A stretch of DNA of 35,126 nt. Origin: Deinococcus sp. (GTDB lineage Bacteria > Deinococcota > Deinococci > Deinococcales > Deinococcaceae). Both the position numbers and the translations under genes were made by a program. Positions 24,390 through 33,766 of this stretch are shown here, one piece after another (position 1 is the stretch's first letter; each line of letters begins with the position of its first letter). A model generated the notes under the pieces. The model was not told the origin of the DNA, made no database searches, and saw only the letters and a program-made list of their open reading frames with translations. The stretch covers positions 1 to 35,126 of the forward strand of contig NZ_JAGLBG010000015.1 in NCBI RefSeq assembly GCF_018260405.1. Reading direction: 5' to 3'.

Positions 24390-25172
24390 GTGACCCCTGC
24401 CCCCACCGTACCCACCGAGGCTGATCTGAAAAGTGCGCCGCTGTTCGACCACCTCGAAGAACTGCGGCGGCGCATCATCATCGGCCTGGTTTTTTTGATC
24501 ATCGGCGTGATTATCGCCTTTCAGTACCGCGTGCAACTGATCGAGCTGGTCAAGCAGCCGCTGTCCTATTCCGAGCTGTACCGCGAAAATAGGGTGCAGG
24601 TCATCACGACCAAGCTGGCCGCGCAGCTGATGCTCAGTTTCAACCTGGCCTTCTGGGCGGGACTGGCGATTTCGCTGCCGTTTATCCTGGGGCAGGTGTG
24701 GGGCTTCGTTGCGCCGGGGCTGTATCCGCAGGAGCGGCGCTGGGCGCTGCCGTTCATCCTGGGGGCGGGCTTCGCGTTTATCTGCGGCGTGCTGTTCGGC
24801 TATCACGTGGTACTGCCCACCATGGTGCCGTTTCTGGTGGATTTCCTGGCGGGCGTGGTCACGCCAATGCTCGACCTTCAGGAGTATATCGGGACGGTGG
24901 TCACGTTCCTGGTCGCCTTCGGGCTGGCCTTCGAGTTACCGATCCTGGCGGTTATCCTGACGCGCATCGGCATCGTAAACCACACCATGCTACGGGCAGG
25001 CTGGCGGTTTGCGCTGATTGGCATTCTGATCGCCGCCGCCATCATCACGCCGACACCCGACCCCGGCAACATGCTCCTGGTGGCCGTGCCGCTGTACGTG
25101 CTGTACGAACTGGGCGTGCTGCTCTCGCGCATCTTCCGGGTCATTCCGCCGACTGAGACGGACTCCGGTTGA
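24390..25172 (+). CDS. tatC: Sec-independent protein translocase subunit TatC
   Basis: 260 residues with six membrane segments. TatC recognises twin-arginine signal peptides. The N-terminus has the characteristic FDHLEELRRRI followed by the first helix. LPFILGQVWGFVAPGLYPQERR marks the conserved first cytoplasmic loop (FVAPGLxxxE), and the VVTFLVAFGLAFELPILAVIL and ITPTPDP blocks are also typical. GTG start, 19 nt after tatA. The last four codons and stop lie inside the left end of a family B element (GACGGACTCCGG), so the C-terminal TDSG may have been supplied by the insertion. Confidence 0.95.
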   Translation: MTPAPTVPTEADLKSAPLFDHLEELRRRIIIGLVFLIIGVIIAFQYRVQLIELVKQPLSYSELYRENRVQVITTKLAAQLMLSFNLAFWAGLAISLPFILGQVWGFVAPGLYPQERRWALPFILGAGFAFICGVLFGYHVVLPTMVPFLVDFLAGVVTPMLDLQEYIGTVVTFLVAFGLAFELPILAVILTRIGIVNHTMLRAGWRFALIGILIAAAIITPTPDPGNMLLVAVPLYVLYELGVLLSRIFRVIPPTETDSG

Positions 25173-25347
25173 AAGCGTTGCAAAAACCGTTCAAGTTCGA
25201 GCCGACTCGTAGAGCTGCGCCGCAAAGCAGCTTCGGGCGCTTTCCTCGGGGGAACCCTAACCGGGAACTCCAGACCGCGAAATCCGTATTCCTCGCGCCT
25301 CCGCCCGGATTGAATCCAAAGCGGCCCGGCTCAATCGGCCATTCGTA
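25157..25347 (-). mobile_element. Probable composite family B element (191 bp) fused to the tatC end
   Basis: The left end GACGGACTCCGGTTGA overlaps the tatC stop region; the right end reads inwards as TACGAATGGCCGATTGAG. It contains the AGAGCTGCGCCGC module (25212-25224), a GGGCGCTTTCCTC segment, and the GATTGAATCC...GGCTCAATCGG hairpin module. Flanking triplets are TGA (25154-25156) and TCA (25348-25350), not a direct repeat, so this is probably rearranged or composite. Confidence 0.5.
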
Positions 25348-25400
25348 TCAGACCCAAAACGTCATTCTGGACAGCTAAAGTTTGTGTGCGCGGCCACCAG

Positions 25401-25424
25401 CCCTCTCACGCCGGGAGGGTTTTT
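25401..25424 (+). terminator. Terminator of the tatAC operon
   Basis: CCCTC (25401-25405) pairs with GAGGG (25415-25419), followed by TTTTT. The family B-like element separates it from tatC by ~230 bp. Confidence 0.7.
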
Positions 25425-25487
25425 GGCTGCCGTCTGCCGCGCCCCGCGCTTCCCTCATGCGTTCAGGCCCTAAACTGCACGTGACTT

Positions 25488-26432
25488 ATGAATCCGGTCT
25501 TTCTGAATATTGGTGGTTTCACAATTGCCTGGTACGGCCTGCTGATCATGCTCGGCGTCGTCGCGGGTATCTATGTGGGAACAAATTACGCCCGGCGGCG
25601 CGGCCTGAATGTGGACCTTTTCGAGCGCATGATCTTGTGGATGCTGTTCTGGGGCATCGTGGGGGCCAGAATCGTGTTCGTGGCGACCTCGTGGAACATG
25701 TTCGCGCATATTCCCTTTCCGCGCGTGCTACTCGACATCGTTAACATCCGGGGCGGCGGCATCAGCATTCACGGCGGGCTGATCGGCGGCATTCTAGTGA
25801 TGCTGTACTTCACGCGCAAATACAAGATGGATTTCTACAAATACGCCGACTTGTGTGTACCGGGCGTGGCCTTCGGGATCATTGGCGGGCGTATCGGCAA
25901 CATCATGAACGGCACCGATACCGTCGGGCGCGTGACCGGCTGGCCCATCGGCTACCACTGGCCCGCAAGCGCCCGAGCCTTTCACGACGGCATGTGCGTG
26001 GCCAACCCTAACCCCGACCTCGACTTGTCGAAATACTGCCAGACCATCGGCGGGCAACTGGTGATGACCGCGCCGGTTCACTACACGCAGATGTACGGCG
26101 TCATTATCGGCATCATCCTCAGCATCGCCGCGTTCTATTGGCTGCGTTCGCGCCGTCCGGGGTGGGCCTTCTGGCAGTTCTGGCTGTGGTACAGCGTCCT
26201 GCGGGCCGGATGGGAAGAAACCTTTCGCCTCAACCCGCTGCCGGTCAAGTCTTACCTCTCGCAGGGACTGAATGAGCCGGGCATCGGCCTGTGGACCGAA
26301 ACCCAGCTTATCAGCGTTCCGCTGATTCTGGTCAGCCTCTGGATGCTTATGCGCCTGCGCTCGCGGCCCGAGCCGCTGCCGACTGAAGTGGCCTCGGCCG
26401 CCCCGGAAACAGTCATCAAAGAAACAGTCTGA
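25488..26432 (+). CDS. lgt: Phosphatidylglycerol--prolipoprotein diacylglyceryl transferase
   Basis: 314 residues, polytopic (about seven membrane segments). Lgt transfers diacylglycerol to the lipobox Cys of prolipoproteins, the first step of lipoprotein maturation. Recognisable blocks: AWYGLLIMLG, IRGGGISIHGGLIGG (essential His region), the Lgt signature GGRIGNIMNGTDTVGR, and YSVLRAGWEETFR near the end. An insert after WPIGYHWP, with Cys-containing FHDGMCVANP, makes it a little longer than E. coli Lgt. The ATG has no Shine-Dalgarno; TAAACT lies 11 nt upstream. A lipoprotein candidate is encoded at 32300 in this window. Confidence 0.95.
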   Translation: MNPVFLNIGGFTIAWYGLLIMLGVVAGIYVGTNYARRRGLNVDLFERMILWMLFWGIVGARIVFVATSWNMFAHIPFPRVLLDIVNIRGGGISIHGGLIGGILVMLYFTRKYKMDFYKYADLCVPGVAFGIIGGRIGNIMNGTDTVGRVTGWPIGYHWPASARAFHDGMCVANPNPDLDLSKYCQTIGGQLVMTAPVHYTQMYGVIIGIILSIAAFYWLRSRRPGWAFWQFWLWYSVLRAGWEETFRLNPLPVKSYLSQGLNEPGIGLWTETQLISVPLILVSLWMLMRLRSRPEPLPTEVASAAPETVIKETV

Positions 26433-26476
26433 ACTGACCATTGGCGGCAGCCTGAGCACGGTCGCCGCCCTGCGCT

Positions 26477-26509
26477 GCTGCACTTTCGGGGCGGCGCTGC
26501 ACTTTCGGG
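26477..26509. repeat. Short direct repeat between lgt and glmU
   Basis: GCTGCACTTTCGGG occurs twice, at 26477-26490 and 26496-26509. No function evident. Confidence 0.7.
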
Positions 26510-26591
26510 CCAGGCTTGTTTAGAAACCCACGGTCAGCCAGGCAATAAGTCCCCGGCCCGCTTCCTTTACACTGAACCAAAGGTGAAACCC

Positions 26592-28043
26592 ATGACTGAA
26601 CATAACCGTCCACTGGACGTACTGATCCTGGCTGCCGGACAGGGCACCCGTATGAAATCGAAGCTGCCCAAGGTGCTGCACCCGGTCGCCGGGCGTCCGA
26701 TGGTCGCCTGGGCCGTCAAGGCCGCGCAGGAGCTGGGCGCACGCCGGATCGTGGTGGTGACCGGTCACGGCGCACAAAAAGTTGAAGCGGCTCTGAAACA
26801 GCCCGGCATCGTCTTTGCCCGGCAAGAGCAGCAGCGCGGCACCGGCGACGCCTTTTTGAGTGGTGTGGGCGCCCTAGAGCAACCAGACGCCGACATTCTG
26901 GTGCTGTACGGCGATACGCCCCTGCTGCGCCCGGAAACCCTGCATGACCTGCTGGCCGACCACCGCGAGCGTGGCAGCGCCATGACCGTGCTGACCGGCG
27001 AACTGCCCGACGCCACCGGCTACGGCAGAATCGTGCGTGGCGCGGGCGGCAACGTGGAGCGCATCGTCGAGCAGAAGGACGCCAGCGAAAGCGAAAAGAA
27101 GATCGGTGAATTCAACAGCGGCGTGTACGTGTTCAATTCGCAGGCCCCCGAACTGGCCCGCAGGATCGGCAACGACAATGCCTCGGGCGAGTATTACTTG
27201 ACCGACCTGCTAGGGCTGTACCGCGACTCCGGCAAACCCGTGCGGGCCTTTAAACTGGCCGACACTGATGAGGTGCGGGGAGCCAACGACCGCGCCGGGC
27301 TGGCGGAAATCGAAAGCATCATGCGCGCGCGGATCAACGCCGGGCATCTGAAAAACGGCGTGAGCATTTCAGCCTCAGAAACCGTGTATATCGAAGACAG
27401 CGTGACCATCGGGCGTGACGTGACCATCGAACCGGGCGTCATTCTGCGCGGGCAAACCCGTATTGCCGACGACGTGACGGTGGGTGCCTACAGCGTCGTG
27501 ACCGATTCGGTGCTGGAAACGGGCGTCAGCGTCAAGCCGCATAGCGTGCTGGAAGGAGCGCAGGTCGGCAGCGGCAGCGACGTGGGGCCGTTCGCCCGCC
27601 TGCGCCCCGGCACGGTGCTGGGCGAGGGCGTGCACATCGGCAACTTTGTGGAAACCAAGAACGCGCGGCTGGGCGCGGGCGTCAAGGCCGGGCACCTCGC
27701 TTACCTGGGAGACGTGACTATCGGGCAGGAGACGAACGTGGGCGCGGGCACCATCGTGGCGAATTTCGACGGCGTGAATAAGCACCAGAGCACGGTGGGC
27801 GCGGGCGTGTTTATTGGCAGCAACAGCACCATCATCGCGCCGCGCTGCGTGGGTGACGCGGCTTTCATCGCGGCGGGCAGCGCCGTTCACGCCGACGTTC
27901 CCGAGGGCGCAATGGCCGTCGCACGCGGCAAGCAGCGCAATATAGAAGGCTGGTCGCGCCGCTACTGGGAAGGCCTGAAAGAAAAAGTAGCTGTTAAACT
28001 GCCCTGGCTGGCTGGTTGGCTCGAACAGAACACGCCGCAGTAA
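26592..28043 (+). CDS. glmU: Bifunctional GlmU: UDP-GlcNAc pyrophosphorylase / GlcN-1-P acetyltransferase
   Basis: 483 residues, slightly longer than E. coli GlmU (456). It makes UDP-N-acetylglucosamine from glucosamine-1-phosphate, acetyl-CoA and UTP for peptidoglycan and other glycans. The N-terminal uridyltransferase has LILAAGQGTRMKSKLPKVLH and VLYGDTPLL. The C-terminal domain is a left-handed beta-helix of hexapeptides from about residue 250 (IEDSVTIGRDVTIEPGV) with the acetyltransferase signature FVETKNARLGAGVKAGHLAY. Start 26592 follows AAAGGTG; TACACT (26568-26573) is a probable -10. A few codons could be added at GTG 26583, but the standard start fits better. Confidence 0.97.
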   Translation: MTEHNRPLDVLILAAGQGTRMKSKLPKVLHPVAGRPMVAWAVKAAQELGARRIVVVTGHGAQKVEAALKQPGIVFARQEQQRGTGDAFLSGVGALEQPDADILVLYGDTPLLRPETLHDLLADHRERGSAMTVLTGELPDATGYGRIVRGAGGNVERIVEQKDASESEKKIGEFNSGVYVFNSQAPELARRIGNDNASGEYYLTDLLGLYRDSGKPVRAFKLADTDEVRGANDRAGLAEIESIMRARINAGHLKNGVSISASETVYIEDSVTIGRDVTIEPGVILRGQTRIADDVTVGAYSVVTDSVLETGVSVKPHSVLEGAQVGSGSDVGPFARLRPGTVLGEGVHIGNFVETKNARLGAGVKAGHLAYLGDVTIGQETNVGAGTIVANFDGVNKHQSTVGAGVFIGSNSTIIAPRCVGDAAFIAAGSAVHADVPEGAMAVARGKQRNIEGWSRRYWEGLKEKVAVKLPWLAGWLEQNTPQ

Positions 28044-28261
28044 GGCTTCCCTGTCTCACTTCCCTTCCGGCAGAGGCACCTCTGGAACTTCTTCCCGGAC
28101 GCGCCCGTCCTGTCAGGCATGTGGGTTATGCGTCCAGCCTTGTGCTCACCCAGACGGCCTACTCAGACGGCCCACTCAGAACCAGGGGGGAGGCTTAAGG
28201 GCCTCAGTGCGCGGCGGTAAAACGCTGTCGCTGGTGCCTGGGGGAGCCTGGCCGCCTCCGG
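28044..28261. other. Intergenic region between convergent glmU and thioesterase genes
   Basis: About 220 bp with no gene recognised. It contains a 13-bp tandem pair, CAGACGGCCTACT (28151-28163) and CAGACGGCCCACT (28164-28176). No clear terminator with a T-run was found. Confidence 0.5.
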
Positions 28262-28732
28262 TCAGCTGCGTTTGCGGGTGTACCAGTGGGCCTGGGCCTG
28301 CATCACTTCCTTGTCTTCGCCATCTTTCACAGTCACATTCAGGATGAGGCGTGCCTTGCCTTCAGCCGCGTACTGCGCCAGGGCGGCGGGCAGATCAGCG
28401 GCGCTGGCCTCGGCGCGGGCGCTTAGGTCCCCGACGGCGCGGCCCACATAATGCACTTCCATTTTCTCGATCAGGGGCACGGCTTCGTTAAGATACCGGG
28501 CCAGTGCTCCGGCAAAAGCCGCGCCGCTGACGGCTTCGGCCAGCAAAAACTGTGCCCCGGCATGAATGGTTCCCAAGTGATTGCGAAAAGGGGCACTGTC
28601 GGCACACACGCCCGTGGCCCAGCCCGCACCTACGTCCGTAATCTGGACTCCGACGGTGGCGTTCATGGGAATGGCGTGCAAAGCAGCTTTGACAGCTTCG
28701 GCGGCGGGGGCAGGCAGAGACGGCTGGGTCAT
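28262..28732 (-). CDS. Hotdog-fold (PaaI/DUF4442-like) thioesterase
   Basis: 156 residues. The hotdog core is visible: HAIPMNATVGVQITDVGAGW, then FRNHLGTIHAGAQFLLAEAVSGAAF (the HxG(A/G) helix seen in PaaI and related acyl-CoA thioesterases), then VHYVGRAVGDLSARAEAS and ILNVTVKDGEDKEVMQAQAHWY. These enzymes cleave acyl-CoA thioesters; the substrate is unknown. Start 28732 is set by the Shine-Dalgarno CGGAGGATACC and a promoter further upstream (28761-28788); the long in-frame extension to 28909 is not coding. It is divergent from the CMD-family gene. Confidence 0.85.
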   Translation of the reverse strand: MTQPSLPAPAAEAVKAALHAIPMNATVGVQITDVGAGWATGVCADSAPFRNHLGTIHAGAQFLLAEAVSGAAFAGALARYLNEAVPLIEKMEVHYVGRAVGDLSARAEASAADLPAALAQYAAEGKARLILNVTVKDGEDKEVMQAQAHWYTRKRS

Positions 28733-28760
28733 GGGGGTATCCTCCGGGGAACAGGTAAAC

Positions 28761-28788
28761 AGTCTATATTTTGCTGTACCGAGTCCAA
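28761..28788 (-). promoter_or_regulatory. Promoter of the thioesterase gene
   Basis: Minus strand: TTGGAC (28783-28788), a 16-nt spacer and TAGACT (28761-28766). This is one of the few genes here with both a -35/-10 pair and a leader with Shine-Dalgarno. Confidence 0.6.
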
Positions 28789-28859
28789 GTATAGGCAAAA
28801 AAGCCAGCGCAATAGCCAAAGCCCGGAGTGTCGGCCAGCGGGGGCAGTAGCCTAGAGAC

Positions 28860-29297
28860 ATGGATGAAACTGCCCCCCCAGCTGCCCTGCCCAGTGCCCG
28901 CACGGTCATCTTCGGAAGCCAGGAGGAACGGATTCTGGAGCGCCTGGAACAGCTTGACCCGGCCCTGATGAGCTATATCCGCGACTTCGCCTACGACACG
29001 GTGTACGAGCGGCCTGGTTTGGACCTGAAAACCAGGGAACTGCTTGCCTGCGTGATGCTGGCCTCGCTGGGCAGTCCGCCCGAACTGCGTACCCATCTGC
29101 GCGGGGCGATGCAGGCCGGGGCCACCGAGCAGGAAGTGCGTGAAACACTGCTCTTTTGCATCCCTTACCTGGGGTTTCCGCGCACGGTGGCCGCCTTCGA
29201 GCAGCTGCGCGGACTGCTGGAGCATCAGGCCAAAAAAAGCTCCCAGACCGGAGCCGGGGAGCCTGTCACACCGCCTGCTGATCCAGCCGCTCAGTAG
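28860..29297 (+). CDS. Carboxymuconolactone decarboxylase family protein
   Basis: 145 residues with the all-helical CMD/AhpD fold: SYIRDFAYDTVYERPGLDLK, TRELLACVMLASLGSPPELR, THLRGAMQAGATEQEVRETL and YLGFPRTVAAFEQL. The AhpD CxxC peroxidase motif is absent; only Cys in LLACVML and LLFCIPY is present, so it is closer to the gamma-CMD branch and probably not a classical alkylhydroperoxidase. A Pro/Ala tail of ~20 residues ends the protein. TAGCCT (28848-28853) lies 6 nt before the ATG, a leaderless pattern. The last 7 bp overlap the convergent barrel protein gene. Function unknown. Confidence 0.85.
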   Translation: MDETAPPAALPSARTVIFGSQEERILERLEQLDPALMSYIRDFAYDTVYERPGLDLKTRELLACVMLASLGSPPELRTHLRGAMQAGATEQEVRETLLFCIPYLGFPRTVAAFEQLRGLLEHQAKKSSQTGAGEPVTPPADPAAQ

Positions 29298-29950
29298 TCG
29301 ATCTTGACCCCGATGCGGGCCTTGAACACTGTATTGGGGAAGGCGAGCCGGTTACGGACGGTGCTGTAAGTCTTGTCACCCGTGCCGATGCTGTCTTTGG
29401 CGCTTCCGGACACACCGATGGTGGTGTTAAAGTATTCATCTACGCCCAGATCACCCACCAGGCTAATATTCCCCGCCAGCGCGTAGCTGAGCATAGCCCC
29501 GGCCCCGATGCCGAAGGAATTCATCTTGTAGGTCGTCGAGGAGTTGCTGATGGCGTAGCTTTCGGTGGCCTTGAACATGCCGTAGCGCCCGCCTGCGTAA
29601 GCCACGGCGCTCACACCGGGAAGGACCTCGCCCAAGCTGTAGGTGCCGTCCAGGCCGAGGGTAGTCCGGCTGCCGCTTTCGCTGGCTCCCAGAGTCTTCT
29701 TGGCGCTGGTAAACGTACCCAGGCCGCCGCCGATGTCGGCACTGTCGACTATGTTGTCGCTCGGGCGGGTAAGGGCGACGCTGGCTTTGACGCCGATAGG
29801 TCCGGCGACGTTGGGGGCGATCACGAACGCCTCCCCCGAAAGGCCCGAGGCGTAGCCCCCCATCAGACCAAGCTGAACCCCACTAAGACCCCGAGCCGAG
29901 GAGCAGGTGCCGAGCAGAGCGAGAGCAGTGACTATCAGAATCTTTTGCAT
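29291..29950 (-). CDS. Secreted, probably outer-membrane beta-barrel protein
   Basis: 219 residues. A signal peptide is predicted (MQKILIVTALALLGTCSSARG, cut near 19-21). The mature part is Gly/Ser/Thr-rich with alternating hydrophobic strands (VAGPIGVKASVALT, SGSRTTLGLDGTYSLG, MNSFGIGAGAMLSYALAG, NISLVGDLGVDEYF) and ends FKARIGVKIDY, an aromatic C-terminus as in outer-membrane barrels. Around eight strands seem possible. The Cys at about 16 lacks a good lipobox. Start 29950 is set by GGTAGGAAC just upstream. Its 3' end overlaps the CMD gene convergently by 7 bp. Exact family not recognised. Confidence 0.75.
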   Translation of the reverse strand: MQKILIVTALALLGTCSSARGLSGVQLGLMGGYASGLSGEAFVIAPNVAGPIGVKASVALTRPSDNIVDSADIGGGLGTFTSAKKTLGASESGSRTTLGLDGTYSLGEVLPGVSAVAYAGGRYGMFKATESYAISNSSTTYKMNSFGIGAGAMLSYALAGNISLVGDLGVDEYFNTTIGVSGSAKDSIGTGDKTYSTVRNRLAFPNTVFKARIGVKIDY

Positions 29951-30206
29951 AGTTCCTACCATGGTCTACCAAAATGAGCTGCCTTACTCAGGGGTTTGAC
30001 CAGACCTTAAGGAACTTGAAAGAACCACGTCAGGGGCCTGTTCGTAGGGGTCTGTTTGCGGGTGACCGACATGACGCTATGCTTTGACCGGTAGAAAACA
30101 GCTCTGCAATCCGCTAAACTTGAACTCAGTATAAGTTCTTTGCTGGCGGGAGTATGCGAACTAGCTCCCTAATCTCTTTCAAAGACCCGTTTATTCTGGA
30201 GGCCAC

Positions 30207-30968
30207 ATGAAGATTCTGACCCTGGTCCGGCAAGTCCCGGACGCCGAAGCCCGCGTAAAACTCAGCGGCAATTCCGTTGATCTGGAAGGCACCACCGTCG
30301 TGATCGACGGCATGGACGAGTACGGCGTCGAAGAAGCCCTGCGCCTGCGCGAAAGCGGCGCACCCGTCGAGGAAATCGTCGCGCTGGCCGTCGGGCCGCA
30401 GCGCAACGAGGACGCCCTACGCACCGCCCTGGCGATGGGTGTTGACCGCGCCATTCACGTTGAAACTGGCGAGAAACTTGACGCCGTGAGCCTCAGCAAG
30501 CTCGTCGCGCAGGTCGCGCAGGCCGAGAGCGCCGGGCTGATTTTGGTCGGCGGGCAGGAGGCCGACTGGGATTCGCAGGCCCTGGGAGCCGCCACCGCCG
30601 AGCGACTGGGCTGGCCCCAGCTGACCTGGACAAACGAACTGCGTGTCGAGGGCGACGCCATCACGGGCCGCCATGACGTGGATGAGGGCAACGAGAGCTT
30701 CCGTGCCCCGCTGCCCGCCGTGGTGACCACCCAGCAGGGCCTGAACGAGCCGCGTTACCCGACGCTGCCCAACATCATGAAGGCCAAGAAAAAGGAACTG
30801 CGCAAGGACACGCTGGAGCAGTACGGCGTGGAGCCACGCGTGCGCACCGTGAGCGCCGAAATCCAGACCCGCGCCCGCCTGAACAAGATGATCGACGGCA
30901 AGGACCCGCAGGTTGCCGCCGCCGAGCTGCTTAACCTCCTGCGTAATGAAGCAAAAGTGATTGCGTAA
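30207..30968 (+). CDS. etfB: Electron transfer flavoprotein beta subunit
   Basis: 253 residues. With EtfA it carries electrons from acyl-CoA and other dehydrogenases to the quinone pool. The beta-subunit pattern is plain: MKILTLVRQVPDAEARVKLS, VVIDGMDEYGVEEALRLRE, ALAVGPQRNEDALRTALAMG and the AMP-binding-type LVGGQEADWDSQALGAATAE. The signature VVTTQQGLNEPRYPTLPNIM continues to KAKKKEL. The start follows a strong Shine-Dalgarno CTGGAGG. etfA follows after 136 bp, further apart than usual, with a possible extra promoter between (TTGAGT at about 31038). Confidence 0.95.
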   Translation: MKILTLVRQVPDAEARVKLSGNSVDLEGTTVVIDGMDEYGVEEALRLRESGAPVEEIVALAVGPQRNEDALRTALAMGVDRAIHVETGEKLDAVSLSKLVAQVAQAESAGLILVGGQEADWDSQALGAATAERLGWPQLTWTNELRVEGDAITGRHDVDEGNESFRAPLPAVVTTQQGLNEPRYPTLPNIMKAKKKELRKDTLEQYGVEPRVRTVSAEIQTRARLNKMIDGKDPQVAAAELLNLLRNEAKVIA

Positions 30969-31104
30969 AAGGAGTGGGAAGTGAAGCGTGGTGAGTAGAC
31001 ACTCCTACGGCACTTCCCCGCGCCTCCTGCGCTTAGACTTGAGTAAATCCTTAGAGCTGTTACACCAAGAAACGTAGACGAATAAACGAACCGGAGGTTC
31101 AACC

Positions 31105-32058
<954 letters not shown>

Positions 32059-32069
32059 GAGTCTATCTG

Positions 32070-32107
32070 AAGGTCGAAAAGTCTAAAGGTCGAACCGTCT
32101 AAAAGTC
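32070..32107. repeat. 16-bp tandem repeat after etfA
   Basis: AAGGTCGAAAAGTCTA (32070-32085) and AAGGTCGAACCGTCTA (32086-32101) are adjacent, followed by AAAGTC. It lies between the etfA stop and its terminator. Confidence 0.75.
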
Positions 32108-32127
32108 AGACTGTGAAGCCGCTCAAG

Positions 32128-32154
32128 CCCCTGCCCGTTGTGGTGGGGGTTTTT
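32128..32154 (+). terminator. Terminator of etfBA
   Basis: CCCCTGCC (32128-32135) pairs with GGTGGGGG (32142-32149), including two G-T wobbles, followed by TTTTT. Confidence 0.8.
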
Positions 32155-32299
32155 GTTGGCTGTTGGCTGACACTGGAGTGTTTTGCCTCACCCGAGCGGA
32201 GGCGCACAGCCGCCCGGCAGCGGCTGGAAGGGGAATCAGCGGGACGAGTCCAAGCGCCCCCATCAGCTGCCTATCAGCCATTTTCCCATATGCTGAAGC

Positions 32300-33676
32300 A
32301 TGTCACCTTCTATCGCGCCGCGCCGAGCGTCTTCTCTCCTGCTTCTCCTGGCCGGTATTCTGGCCCTGGGCCTGTGCGGGTGCAAGCCTCTGGCGGAACA
32401 GGCCCCGCAGACCGCCCCACCGCCGGAAGCGGGCAGCGTGCGCACCGTGGCCCTGTTGCAGGTCTATCCCAACTTTGCCGAGGTCAGAGCGCCCGTGCAG
32501 ATTACCGGGCAGAGTTACACGCTGGCGGGCGACACCGACCCGTATCTGCTGACCGATACCGCTAATCTGGAGGGCGTTAGCGTCTTGTCAAGCACGCTGA
32601 CGGGCAGCGAGGGCTGGCTTAGCAGCCTGGAAGGGCAGCACATGACGTTGTACGTCGGCGGCAAGCCCAAAGACGTGACGCTGATCCGGGCGCGTGACCT
32701 GCTGGTGAAGGACTGGAACGGCAAATACCGCCGCATACAGGCCAGCCATCTGGCGTTCGACACGCCGCCGCCGCTCACTGGGCAGAACTCGGCCAGGTCG
32801 CTGACCTTTCAGGTCGAGAGGCCGGGCCACGCTACGCTGACCTACCTGACGCGCGGGCTGGGCTGGTCGCCGCGCTACACGCTAAACATACAAGGTGACA
32901 CTGCCGTGCTGACCGCGCTGGCCGACATCCGCAATCCGGGCGATCAGGTGTATCAGGTGGGGCAGACCGAACTGGTCAGCGGCGACGTGAATGTGTACGG
33001 GGCCAACGCTGGCAGTGTATCCGACGAAGCCACGGCAGCCACGGCCCAGGTGTCTTCCAGTGCGCCTATGCCGGTCAGAACCGGGAACGCGGTGGTGGCG
33101 GTCGGCGAGCTGCGCGGGCTGCACCGCTTCAGGCTGGAGCGGCCCTTTGCCCTGCGGCCCCGCAGCACCACCAGCCTGCCCTTTCTGACACCCAAAATCA
33201 CGCCCGAGCGACTGAATACCGTCTCGACCTATTTTGGCCTTGGCGACAGCGGCGGCGCAGCGCAGCGCAGTTACCGCCTGAAGGCCGACGCGTATTTGCC
33301 CGCTGGCCCGGTACTTATTCGCGATGAGGGGCATGTGGTCGGGCAGACCGGACTGAACGAAACCGCCGCCAGGCAGCCCATTGTGCTCAGTGTGGGCGAA
33401 GACCCTGAACTGACCTACACCCGCACCGCCAGCGTGGTGCAGCGCGACAAGACCGGGGCGGCCTACAAGGTCGTGTATGTGCTGAAAAACGCCAAAACCC
33501 AGCCTGCCCGCGTGCGCGTGACCGAGAATCTGGGGGCGCTGTCGGGCCGCGTGGTGACGCTCAGCGGCGACGCGGTGAAGGAAAACGCTGACGCGACGCT
33601 GGCCGCCGAGCTTCCGGCAGGAGGCCGTCTGACGCGCACGCTGAGCATCGACGCCCGAATCAGAACGCAGAAATGA
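32300..33676 (+). CDS. DUF4139-like exported protein, probable lipoprotein
   Basis: 458 residues. The N-terminus is Arg-containing then hydrophobic (RRASSLLLLLAGILALGL) and ends at CGCKP, an acceptable lipobox, so Lgt/Lsp processing is likely. The mature protein is beta-rich and resembles DUF4139 proteins: VYPNFAEVRAPVQI, WLSSLEGQ, LIRARDLLVKDWNGKY, YLTRGLGWSPRYTLNI, LTALADIRNPGDQ, TELVSGDVNVYG and YLPAGPVLIRDEGHVVGQT. The same blocks recur in the next gene, so the two are tandem paralogues. TATGCT (32289-32294) lies 5 nt before the ATG, a leaderless pattern. Function unknown; extracytoplasmic. Confidence 0.85.
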   Translation: MSPSIAPRRASSLLLLLAGILALGLCGCKPLAEQAPQTAPPPEAGSVRTVALLQVYPNFAEVRAPVQITGQSYTLAGDTDPYLLTDTANLEGVSVLSSTLTGSEGWLSSLEGQHMTLYVGGKPKDVTLIRARDLLVKDWNGKYRRIQASHLAFDTPPPLTGQNSARSLTFQVERPGHATLTYLTRGLGWSPRYTLNIQGDTAVLTALADIRNPGDQVYQVGQTELVSGDVNVYGANAGSVSDEATAATAQVSSSAPMPVRTGNAVVAVGELRGLHRFRLERPFALRPRSTTSLPFLTPKITPERLNTVSTYFGLGDSGGAAQRSYRLKADAYLPAGPVLIRDEGHVVGQTGLNETAARQPIVLSVGEDPELTYTRTASVVQRDKTGAAYKVVYVLKNAKTQPARVRVTENLGALSGRVVTLSGDAVKENADATLAAELPAGGRLTRTLSIDARIRTQK

Positions 33677-33766
33677 CGCTTCCGTCAATGACCCGAGCAT
33701 CAGACCTGTTTCAGACCTGACCCGTGCTCTCACATCTCATAAACGGGCCTGGCTCACTATTGGGTC

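Noticed and set aside
32113..32565. 150-codon ORF starting with a hydrophobic segment before the DUF4139 lipoprotein
   Set aside because: It begins inside the etfA terminator and overlaps the lipoprotein gene in another frame; no start signal.
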